From NCBI GenBank assembly GCA_037133475.1, contig JBAXOB010000001.1, forward strand, positions 1 through 64,000: a stretch of 64,000 nucleotides of DNA. The letters run 5' to 3'. This document shows positions 51,836 to 59,775 of this stretch, piece after piece (within the stretch, counting starts at the first letter, position 1; each line of letters opens with the position of its first letter). Source of the DNA: CAIVAT01 sp037133475 (GTDB lineage: Bacteria; Bacteroidota; Bacteroidia; Bacteroidales; FEN-979). Below the pieces are notes generated by a model, which was not told where the DNA came from, did not search any database, and was given only the letters and a program-made list of their open reading frames with translations. The position numbers and the translations under genes are program-made.

Positions 51836-53392
51836 ATGGGATATGATGTTTTTATAAGCTATTCAGATAAAGACAGATTAATTGTGACAGGCCTCTGTGC
51901 CTTTTTGGAGAAAAAAGGAATCCGCTGCTTTGTGGCTTACAGGAATATTCCGCATGGAGCCGTTTGGGCTGGCGCAATTACAGATGCAATTCAAAATTGT
52001 AAAATAATGATCACCGTCTTTACTGAGAATTTTAACTCATCACGGCAGGTAGAAAAAGAAATTGAATTAGCCTCAAACGCAGGGAAAGTAATTCTTGTTT
52101 TTCGATTAACAGATGTTCCCTATAATAATGTGAAGAAGTATTACCTTCAAAACATCAACTGGATTGATGCTTTTCCATTCCCTGAGAATTATTTTGAATC
52201 AGTAAGCCAATCGGTTACAAGATTATTAGAAACAGATAGAACAATTTTTCCCGCTGATAAACAATCTCAACAGAATGTCAAACCATTTTACAATGGAAAA
52301 AAAACTAAACAACTTATCGCTTTTCTAATCTCAATTACTGTCATAGGGCTATTTAGTATATTGTTGACTCATAAATTTACAGAACCCCAAAAACGGGTTT
52401 TTGATATAAAACTTCTTGCTGAAAACACTATTCGAGAAAATTGTATTGGTTATATCCCTTTCAGGTGTTTGGTTATCATCATGGATGTTAAGTCTGGACT
52501 TGTTTTGGATTTGCTTGAAGCAGAAGGCCTCACAAAGGATTATTTTAAGGGTGGTGTTGAATATCTACCAATTCAAATAAAGCATCACACCGAAATGCCA
52601 TATAAGAGCTTTTTTTTTGAACCTATAGACAATGGGTTCTGTTTTGCTCCCATTTCCTTATTGGCAGCTCTCGATGATAACAGATTAGATTTAAGAGATA
52701 CTGTCTCTGTCTCTTTCGGTCGCATGGAGTATCACAATCGAGTGATGTATGATAGAGACCAGGAATGGTCTGATTCAATAAAAATATTCACTCTTAAAGA
52801 AGTCTTAATAAAGCGATCATTTGTTGGACTTGCCAAAGCCATTATCAGAGCATATAATGACAACCAGAAGGACTATTATAATAAGCTTAAAGAAATGTGC
52901 GTGGGACAACCATACAATTCTGAAATTGGAAAAGACAGTATTAATGGTCCATTGGCTTTTAACATCATAGGTTATGGTATACGATTATCAATAGTTCAGA
53001 TGCTTACGGTGTACAATGCTATAGCCAATGAAGGGAAAATGATAAGACCAGTATTTAATGAGAATATTGAAAAATCTCAAACTATATGCTCCGAAATTGC
53101 TTCAAAAGAAAGTATTAGTAAAATGCAGCATTTGCTGCAAGAAATAAATACTAAAAATAATGGTTCAAATACTGAAATAGCAGGAATTTCTTCACTAAAT
53201 AAAAATTTTACTTTTTATCCAGAATTTAATTACCAGTTTAACTTTTACGGCTATTTCCCGGCTCAAAACCCTGAATATTCTTGTGCTGTAATCCTTGAAA
53301 AAGATAGTATAGAAAGTAATGAAAACCTGGCCTTAAATATCGCCAATAAAATATCCTCAGAAATCATGAATGCGAGCCATAAAACCAAATGA
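51836..53392 (+). CDS. TIR domain - TM - degenerate FtsI-like transpeptidase domain protein
   Basis: The 518-aa product begins with a bacterial TIR domain (MGYDVFISYSDKDRLIVTGL, AYRNIPHGAVWAGAITDAIQ, and RQVEKEIELASNAGKVILVF with the likely catalytic Glu), about residues 1-135. One membrane helix (LIAFLISITVIGLFSILLTH) lies at about 159-180. The periplasmic part matches the transpeptidase domain of class B penicillin-binding proteins: CLVIIMDVKSGLVLDLLEAE, LRDTVSVSFGRMEYHNRVMY, IGYGIRLSIVQMLTVYNAIA, NEGKMIRP and FYGYFPAQNPEYSCAVILEK. All three active-site motifs are lost: the SxxK site reads EPIDNGFCFAPIS (about 261), SSN reads RSFVG (about 327), and KTG reads AGISSLN (about 447). It is thus probably a ligand- or wall-sensing pseudoenzyme coupled to a cytoplasmic TIR effector. 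It is visibly A+T-rich and stands apart from the next gene. Confidence 0.85.
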   Translation: MGYDVFISYSDKDRLIVTGLCAFLEKKGIRCFVAYRNIPHGAVWAGAITDAIQNCKIMITVFTENFNSSRQVEKEIELASNAGKVILVFRLTDVPYNNVKKYYLQNINWIDAFPFPENYFESVSQSVTRLLETDRTIFPADKQSQQNVKPFYNGKKTKQLIAFLISITVIGLFSILLTHKFTEPQKRVFDIKLLAENTIRENCIGYIPFRCLVIIMDVKSGLVLDLLEAEGLTKDYFKGGVEYLPIQIKHHTEMPYKSFFFEPIDNGFCFAPISLLAALDDNRLDLRDTVSVSFGRMEYHNRVMYDRDQEWSDSIKIFTLKEVLIKRSFVGLAKAIIRAYNDNQKDYYNKLKEMCVGQPYNSEIGKDSINGPLAFNIIGYGIRLSIVQMLTVYNAIANEGKMIRPVFNENIEKSQTICSEIASKESISKMQHLLQEINTKNNGSNTEIAGISSLNKNFTFYPEFNYQFNFYGYFPAQNPEYSCAVILEKDSIESNENLALNIANKISSEIMNASHKTK

Positions 53393-53744
53393 AAATGAAA
53401 TGAAATTCCCTCTAATTCAATATTTTACTTGTTTCGTTCAGTTACTGGATATTCTTTTGCGAAAACTCCATAACTTTTGTTTTTCTTTCAACTGATTTGG
53501 CAATTGAACTTGATTTGTCATTCCTGATATTCTTAAAAATGCAAAAACAAAGATGATATAGTTTTCTTAAGACGGCAGAACATAATGATTAGGATAAGTA
53601 TATGCAGCAAGAAAATTGTGCTAATAAAATTTCTTAATTGCAATTGGATTGTCACTTACACTTAACTGATAGGTGTTGGCGATCAAAACAAGGTAAAAAG
53701 TGGTAGATTAAGAATAATGAGACAGGTGAAGCACCCAATGAAAT
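53393..53744. other. A+T-rich intergenic region inside the island, nothing recognised
   Basis: The 352 bases hold no ORF with coding character, no strong hairpin and no exact TAnnTTTG box. Whether the downstream genes have a separate promoter here is not visible. Confidence 0.3.
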
Positions 53745-55523
53745 ATGGCAAGCAAAAAGCAATCTCAATACGACATCTTCATCTCCTATCGCCACGATGG
53801 CGGGTTTGAGACGGCCAAAATGGTCCAGGAAAAACTGAAAAGCCTCGGCTATAGAGTCTTCCTGGATTTTGAGGAGCTCCGTACCGGGAAATTCAACGAA
53901 AAGCTCTATGAAGTAATCATGGAGTGTAAAGATTTTGTGGTAATCATGAGTCCCGGAGGCCTCGATCGCTGCCAATATCCTGACGACTGGCTGAGGTTGG
54001 AAGTGATGCATGCCCTTGAAAACAAGCGTAATATCATCCCTATCATGCTACGCAACTTCACATGGCCTGATACCATGCCATCTGGAATGGAGGAGCTGAA
54101 GTTTATGAACGGACTTTCGGCCAGTGATGAGTTTTTCGATGCTTATATCAAGCGCCTGGTGTCTTACATGAAATCGAGCCCCAGTATCCTGCGCAAATTC
54201 AAACGTCTTTGGGTTATTTTGGTCGTTTTTGTTACGGTTATAACATCTTTTGTGTTTTTTTACAGCCGTTATGAATCACAGAGGCAACTCGAACAGGTGT
54301 CAAATGCAGTGATCGGTGACATGGGTTTAAAGATGGCACGCCTCAATGCAGAACTTGACGGTGTAACCGAAGCATCAAAAAAATGGGCGGCTTTTTACCA
54401 TCTCATGATTATGCCCGGCGATGAAACATATAAATCACAGGAAAAATTATCGTTTATTCAGTATATCACTTACAGGGAAGAGCAGTTGCAGCATGTTGAT
54501 TACCGGTCACCCCTTACCGATCATTACCTGAAGGTGCTATCGGGATCAAAAATTCCGCTCGAAGATGTTCAGGCCTTTTACTCCACGGCAAACCACCTGT
54601 TTTTTGAAGAAGTGGCGGGTTATTATTCAAGTCTGAAAAGCTTTGCCAACATGCCGGTTCAGGGCTGGTCTGCTCAAACAATTGAAATGATGTTTCTTCG
54701 GGAACGTATGGTCGCCCTCAACGGTGAAGTGCTTTATTATAATATCCTGGAGTTACTATCCGACATGCCGGAAGCATCAAGGCAGGTCTACAACCGTTTT
54801 AGTTCGCAACTTACCCATTTCCCAAGTACCCCTAAAATGGGTAAGGAGGAGGCCAGAAGCGCGGCAGAAAAAAGTATGAATATGTATCAGCAAGCGCTCA
54901 ATGAGTATGCTGCACTCACCGGTCAGGCCAATAAAGAGGTTAAGGAACTCGAAAAAGATGTGGAAAGTTTAGCCCTGAAAAAGCAAAAGGTCGATGTACT
55001 GAAAGAGGAGTTGGCTACGGTTGATCTCCGTTTGAGTCAATCGAAAGCCAACCTGCTGAAGAAATGCCAGCCGGTGCCCGACGATGATGAATGGATGATC
55101 TGGGGAAAGATGTCGCGGCTGCTTTCAGCAAAAATGAACAAGCATGCCCTGGAGGTGCTGACAGCCTTTGAAAAGAAGATGAAATCAAAGGGTGAAAATG
55201 TTTATGTTTATACAAAAGCTGTAAAGCTTTTCATCGACAAAAACCTTTGGCATGATTATGACGGGGGCATGGTTGCGATTGGCTTTGAAAACGATCAGCC
55301 CCATTCCTGCATGAAACCCGGGGATATTGTTGTTAAGGTAAATGGTAAAACATGTAATAATCTCAAAAGTATGAACGCCTTACGCAAAGAGTTTGGAAAA
55401 AATGCGCCGGTGACGGTTTTGCGTCTGACAAGTTCCGGTTCATTTGAGACGGTTATACTTACCTTTCATGAAAATGACCCGCGAGCCGCATATTTAGACC
55501 TATTGGCATCTGACGATAATTAA
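53745..55523 (+). CDS. TIR - TM - coiled coil - PDZ-like domain protein
   Basis: The 592-aa product starts with a TIR domain (SQYDIFISYRHDGGFETAKM, GYRVFLDFEELRTGKFNEKL, CKDFVVIMSPGGLDRCQ, DDWLRLEVMHALENKRNIIP with the candidate Glu in LRLEV), residues 1-145. A membrane helix follows (RLWVILVVFVTVITSFVFFY, about 153-173). A mainly helical extracytoplasmic region ends in a long charged coiled coil (about 385-445, KEVKELEKDVESLALKKQKV). A C-terminal PDZ-like domain (about 505-580) has IGFENDQPHSCMKPGDIVVK and VNGKTCNNLKSMNALRKEFG, with LMxGDxIxxVNG-type spacing. The TIR faces the cytoplasm and the PDZ the periplasm, so it could sense misfolded or exposed C-termini. This TIR differs from the ones encoded at 51836 and 57737. 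Confidence 0.82.
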   Translation: MASKKQSQYDIFISYRHDGGFETAKMVQEKLKSLGYRVFLDFEELRTGKFNEKLYEVIMECKDFVVIMSPGGLDRCQYPDDWLRLEVMHALENKRNIIPIMLRNFTWPDTMPSGMEELKFMNGLSASDEFFDAYIKRLVSYMKSSPSILRKFKRLWVILVVFVTVITSFVFFYSRYESQRQLEQVSNAVIGDMGLKMARLNAELDGVTEASKKWAAFYHLMIMPGDETYKSQEKLSFIQYITYREEQLQHVDYRSPLTDHYLKVLSGSKIPLEDVQAFYSTANHLFFEEVAGYYSSLKSFANMPVQGWSAQTIEMMFLRERMVALNGEVLYYNILELLSDMPEASRQVYNRFSSQLTHFPSTPKMGKEEARSAAEKSMNMYQQALNEYAALTGQANKEVKELEKDVESLALKKQKVDVLKEELATVDLRLSQSKANLLKKCQPVPDDDEWMIWGKMSRLLSAKMNKHALEVLTAFEKKMKSKGENVYVYTKAVKLFIDKNLWHDYDGGMVAIGFENDQPHSCMKPGDIVVKVNGKTCNNLKSMNALRKEFGKNAPVTVLRLTSSGSFETVILTFHENDPRAAYLDLLASDDN

Positions 55524-55693
55524 TACAAAAACCAGGTTAAGAAAACTTTCTCGGTTTGTCCCGGATAGCTGATTCGGGTACTCAGGATTACAACAACCCG
55601 GGAAGATTACACTCCGATCTGAAGAAAGCCGGAAATGGCCGGAAGACAGCAATGAAACATGGTTAAAGACGAAACAAAAAACAACAACAATTT

Positions 55694-57733
55694 ATGATTT
55701 TATTAAACGCATTTCAACAAACCTGGTTAGCTTCGGAATGGCTGTCGAACGCATTGGTTGCAGCAGTTCTGTTCCTGTTGTATGGTTTTTACCATGTTTT
55801 CTACAGGCGCAAGCAGGAAGGTTTTCTGAAATTCATCCGGTATTTTCTGTTGCCTTTTACCTTTTTGAGCGGCTTCGTGGTTTATTTTATTGGTTACCAG
55901 GTGGGCAATAACAACTGCAATCCATCTTCCATACTGCCCGACATTATGGAATCGATTTTCTCAACCACCCGTTTGTTTATTTTGGGCAACGATCTGGTGG
56001 AACTGGAAGCTCCTTTTAAACATGGCGCAATTTTTCATGCCATGTTTTCGCTGACAGCAGCTTTGGCAGCTTTTATCTTTATTTCAGTAATGGCCAGGGT
56101 ATTTTTCAAGGATTGGCTGATCAGGCTAAAAATAGGCAACATGGTCGCTGCAGAAAATCATTTCTTTTTTGGGATCAATCTGTCTGCATTAGCCCTGTCA
56201 AACGATTTGCTAAAAAACAATCCAGACCGTTTGGTGACCTTTGTCAAAGATATGTACGAGGATGAAAGCCAGAGCCTCTATTCGCGGTTACCAAACAACG
56301 CCTATGTGGTAAAGCGCAAATCCTTTTTTGAAAGCATTAGCCTTGAAAAAGAGGAGGGCTTGCTTCAGCTCTTTCACCGAAAGAAAGAACATTCCAACAC
56401 CAGCGATCATAATGCTTGCATTTTCCATAATCTGAAGATTTTGAAAAATAAAATCGGAGTGGTTGATACCCACCTCTATTTTTTAACCAATGATGAAGAC
56501 TGGAATATTGAACATGCAAAAACGGTATTAAAAGAATTAAAGAATCGTTCATATGATAAACCTGTCAGAATTCATGTATCAACTTATGCCGAAATTGCTG
56601 AAAAGCATTTCGCTCATTATGCCAGGGCAAGTACATCCGAAATCAGTGTAATAATCCACCATTATGCATCAATCGTTTCAAGGCAACTGATAACCGGGCA
56701 TCATCCTGTCGATTCCGTTGAGATTGACAAAGTAACAGCAACTGCCAAAACTGATTTCAATGCCCTGATAGTTGGTTTCGGACAAATAGGCACAAGTGTG
56801 TTGCGTAAACTTACCGAGCATGGGCAATTTGCCGGTTCAGCATTTCATGCCACTGCTATTGATAAATGTATGAACGTGTTGAGGGGCAGGTTTGAATTTC
56901 TTTATCCGGGTTTGCCGGTAAACTATGACCTCAGTTTTATTGATGCCGAAGTTGGCAATACCAGCTTTTATAAGGAGATAGGGAGGCTGATTGACAAACT
57001 AAATTACATTGTAATTTCATTGGGAAATGACAACCTGAATATCCAGACTGCACTGGAAATCCTGGAAATAAACAATATTAAAAGCAAAATGTTGCTGAAG
57101 ATTTTCATCAAACTGGAAGATGAAAGCCACTGGAAAGAGACGCTTAAAGAGTACGAAAATCAGATAATGATCTTTGGAGAGGCCTCCAGTGTATTCACCG
57201 AAGAGAACATCCTGCAGGGCAAAGCTGAAAAACGGGGACGAATCATCCATGATGTTTATAACGATTTGATTTATCAAAATCCTGATAAACAGCCTTTTGA
57301 TATAATTTCCCGGCATGAACAGCTTTCAAATATCTCATCTGCCGAGCATCTGTATGCCAAAGTGCGGTTGCTGGGCTATGGCAACACGGATGATTTTTCA
57401 GGCAAGTTTTCCGATAACGACGATTTTTCCGGATCACTTTCTGAAACACAGAAACTGAATTTGTCAATAGGCGAACACCTGCGGTGGAATGCATTTCATT
57501 TTATTCATGGATGGACAACACTTCCACTTGACGAAATTCCAGGTGCCGATAAAAAAGCGAAATATAAAAACCGGAAGAATACCATTCTCAGAAAACACGC
57601 CTGCCTGGTAAGCTGGGAAAAGTTAAAGGAGCTGAGCGATCTTCTTGGAGAAGATATGCAGAAACCCGATGTGGTGTCAGTTGAAAACATATATAACTTC
57701 ATCAACTATCATCCGCTGAATAATATTGGATAA
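55694..57733 (+). CDS. Ion-channel-like membrane protein with RCK/TrkA-N domains and RyR-like C-terminus
   Basis: The 679-aa product has three N-terminal hydrophobic segments (LSNALVAAVLFLLYGFYHVF, YFLLPFTFLSGFVVYFIGYQ, FHAMFSLTAALAAFIFISVM). The stretch between the second and third (STTRLFILGNDLVELEAPF) sits where a pore loop would be, but has no clear potassium selectivity filter. The cytoplasmic part has two nucleotide-binding-like halves; the second has a clear Rossmann loop FNALIVGFGQIGTSVLRKLT (about residue 355) with IVISLGNDNLNIQTALEILE, as in TrkA-N/RCK or CASTOR/POLLUX-type channels. The C-terminus (SIGEHLRWNAFHFIHGWTTL, later HACLVSWEKLKELSDLLGED) resembles the RyR domain. It ends 3 bp before the TIR-FGE gene, so the two are coupled. 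Confidence 0.75.
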   Translation: MILLNAFQQTWLASEWLSNALVAAVLFLLYGFYHVFYRRKQEGFLKFIRYFLLPFTFLSGFVVYFIGYQVGNNNCNPSSILPDIMESIFSTTRLFILGNDLVELEAPFKHGAIFHAMFSLTAALAAFIFISVMARVFFKDWLIRLKIGNMVAAENHFFFGINLSALALSNDLLKNNPDRLVTFVKDMYEDESQSLYSRLPNNAYVVKRKSFFESISLEKEEGLLQLFHRKKEHSNTSDHNACIFHNLKILKNKIGVVDTHLYFLTNDEDWNIEHAKTVLKELKNRSYDKPVRIHVSTYAEIAEKHFAHYARASTSEISVIIHHYASIVSRQLITGHHPVDSVEIDKVTATAKTDFNALIVGFGQIGTSVLRKLTEHGQFAGSAFHATAIDKCMNVLRGRFEFLYPGLPVNYDLSFIDAEVGNTSFYKEIGRLIDKLNYIVISLGNDNLNIQTALEILEINNIKSKMLLKIFIKLEDESHWKETLKEYENQIMIFGEASSVFTEENILQGKAEKRGRIIHDVYNDLIYQNPDKQPFDIISRHEQLSNISSAEHLYAKVRLLGYGNTDDFSGKFSDNDDFSGSLSETQKLNLSIGEHLRWNAFHFIHGWTTLPLDEIPGADKKAKYKNRKNTILRKHACLVSWEKLKELSDLLGEDMQKPDVVSVENIYNFINYHPLNNIG

Positions 57734-57736
57734 ACT

Positions 57737-59029
57737 ATGGAGCACGATGTTTTTATAAGCTATTCGAACAAAAATAAGCAGACTGCCGATGCGATCTGTC
57801 ACGTTCTGGAACAACACAACATCAAATGCTGGATCGCCCACCGCGATATATCAATTGGTGAAAAGTATGGTAACGTGATTGAGCAAGCGATTTGCTCGTG
57901 CAAAGTCTTTATCATAATCTTCTCGAAAGAGTCAAGCCAAGCACCGTGGGTGGAGAGCGAGCTGAATATTGCATTTACCGACCGCCGTGTAATTATGCCA
58001 TTTCGTATCGACAGCACCAAACTGGAGGGTGAAATGCGATTAATGCTGAACAACAAGCACTGGATTGAAGCATATCCAAATCCAGAAGAGCGTTTCGCTG
58101 AACTTGTAGCCGCGGTGGCAAGGCAGGTAGGTATAAAAATCACTCCTTCAGCTTCTTCTTTGCCCAATGATGATTTTCCTTTCAATCGGAAACAACCCCT
58201 TCCGGCTGAGGAAAAGGAAAAGCAGAAAACCCAGCAGAAAACCTGTCCAAATCCCGCGTGTAAACGAACCGGGCTCTCCGCAGAGGCTGTTTATTGTCCC
58301 TATTGTTCCGCCAAACTTACAGACCCAGGCTGTGACTTAGTCAACTTCACTGAAATCGTGAATGACGTCTGCTTCGACATGGTGGTTGTTGAGGGGGGGA
58401 CTTTTATTATGGGCAGTAACAATGGGGATGAAGATGAAAAGCCCATTCATAAAGTTACTCTGGATAATTTCTACATCGGCCAATACCCGGTTACCCAAAA
58501 ACTATGGCAGATAGTGACAGGAAGCAACCCAAGCTACTTTAAAGGGGACCATTTGCCGGTTGAGAAGATAAGTTGGGATGATACCCAGGAATTTATCGAG
58601 AAGCTCAATTTGAAAACCGGAAAAAGCTATCGGCTACCAACTGAAGCCGAATGGGATTATGCAGCCAGGGGAGGAAATCAAAGCAGGGGTTATACCTATA
58701 GCGGGAGTAACTCGATTGACGATGTGGCCTGGTATGACGGTAATTCCGGTTTAAAAACCCATCCCGTGGGTCAGAAACAGGCCAATGAACTTGGACTCTA
58801 TGACATGAGCGGGAATGTATGTGAATGGTGCAATGACTGGTTTGCCTCTGATTATTACGCCAATAGCCCCGAATTCAACCCAAAAGGCCCTGCAACGGGC
58901 GGTCGCCGCGTGTTTCGCGGCGGTAGCTGTTTAAGCATTCCTCGACGCTGTCATTCATCGAATCGCTACTACTACTACCCTATCTACCATTTCGACCTTC
59001 GTGGTTTCCGTTTGGCATTTATCCCATAG
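57737..59029 (+). CDS. TIR - zinc ribbon - FGE-sulfatase-like domain protein
   Basis: The 430-aa product has an N-terminal TIR domain (MEHDVFISYSNKNKQTADAI, AHRDISIGEKYGNVIEQAIC, APWVESELNIAFTDRRVIMP with the candidate Glu), residues 1-135, similar in detail to the one encoded at 51836 (both end WI-D/E-A-F/Y-P). A two-knuckle zinc ribbon follows at about 169-193 (CPNPAC and YCPYC). An FGE/SUMF1-like domain fills 210-430 (VEGGTFIMGSNNGDEDEKPI, YRLPTEAEWDYAARGGNQSR, GLYDMSGNVCEWCNDWF, FRGGSCLSIPRRCHSSNRYY). Only the later of the two active-site cysteines of formylglycine-generating enzyme is present, so it is probably a binding domain. There is no membrane segment; it starts 3 bp after the channel gene. 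Confidence 0.87.
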   Translation: MEHDVFISYSNKNKQTADAICHVLEQHNIKCWIAHRDISIGEKYGNVIEQAICSCKVFIIIFSKESSQAPWVESELNIAFTDRRVIMPFRIDSTKLEGEMRLMLNNKHWIEAYPNPEERFAELVAAVARQVGIKITPSASSLPNDDFPFNRKQPLPAEEKEKQKTQQKTCPNPACKRTGLSAEAVYCPYCSAKLTDPGCDLVNFTEIVNDVCFDMVVVEGGTFIMGSNNGDEDEKPIHKVTLDNFYIGQYPVTQKLWQIVTGSNPSYFKGDHLPVEKISWDDTQEFIEKLNLKTGKSYRLPTEAEWDYAARGGNQSRGYTYSGSNSIDDVAWYDGNSGLKTHPVGQKQANELGLYDMSGNVCEWCNDWFASDYYANSPEFNPKGPATGGRRVFRGGSCLSIPRRCHSSNRYYYYPIYHFDLRGFRLAFIP

Positions 59030-59133
59030 CTCAATTGCAGGTGTTTTTGCCATGTCTTTTGCGCTAAAAAAACGAGTTGGCTAAAATGCGGGAGGGACGA
59101 TCGAACGAAAATCCAACGAGTTGTCATTAAATA

Positions 59134-59158
59134 CCGCTAAGCGGACGAATTTTTTTTT
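59134..59158 (+). terminator. Possible terminator between TIR-FGE and WG-repeat genes
   Basis: CCGC-TAA-GCGG (59134-59144) is followed by ACGAA and nine T residues (59150-59158). It would end the TIR transcript just before the WG-repeat gene, although the stem is only 4 bp. Confidence 0.4.
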
Positions 59159-59174
59159 ACAGGAAGAACAAAAT

Positions 59175-59723
59175 ATGAATGAAGTATTAAAATACATTGT
59201 CCCCGAAAATTTTATAAATGAGTATTTCTATGAAAATGCTTTGAAATATACATCACTATTCGGAAACTCAGAAATATTCCCCTTTGTTAACGGCATGGCA
59301 AGGGTTAAGTGTTACCTTGGTGAAGACACCGGTGATGGCTTTGGCCGAGGTCCTGATGAATATCTCTATGGGTTTATCAATGAAAGTAAAAAGATGGTTA
59401 TCCCGTTTTTGTACAGCGAAGCCTGGGATTTTTATGAAGATGTTGCCTGGGTCAGAACAGAATATTATGATAGTTATTCACGAACATTTAAAGTTAAAAA
59501 TCCTGAAAGTGTAAATCCGGATGAAGAAATTGAAGTAGTTAGAACGTATGATCAATTAAACACGAAAGCAACCCTGATCGACAAAACAGGCAACACTGTT
59601 ATGGATATGAATGTGAGCATTTTTACAGAATTTAATGACGGGTTGGCTTACTTCGAAACCCACGACCATAAAATGGGTTACCTCAACACTAAAGGTGAGG
59701 TTTTGGAAATACATTGTAAATAG
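59175..59723 (+). CDS. Small WG-repeat protein
   Basis: From the ATG at 59175 (AGGAAG upstream) the product is 182 aa; an in-frame extension to 59121 runs through the T-tract and is unlikely. It has WG-repeat-like units: NGMARVKCYLGEDTGD with YLYGFINESKKMVIPFLYSE, AWDFYEDVAWVRTEYYDSYS, LIDKTGNTVMDMNVSIFTEF and DGLAYFETHDHKMGYLNTKG. Such repeats usually form beta structures that mediate binding. No signal peptide is present, so it is probably cytoplasmic. Its place between two FGE-like genes inside the island suggests a partner or recognition role in the same system. Confidence 0.75.
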   Translation: MNEVLKYIVPENFINEYFYENALKYTSLFGNSEIFPFVNGMARVKCYLGEDTGDGFGRGPDEYLYGFINESKKMVIPFLYSEAWDFYEDVAWVRTEYYDSYSRTFKVKNPESVNPDEEIEVVRTYDQLNTKATLIDKTGNTVMDMNVSIFTEFNDGLAYFETHDHKMGYLNTKGEVLEIHCK

Positions 59724-59775
59724 TCAGGAAAAGCACAGGCATGAGCGTTGGATGGAAGTCAAATTTTAATAACCA

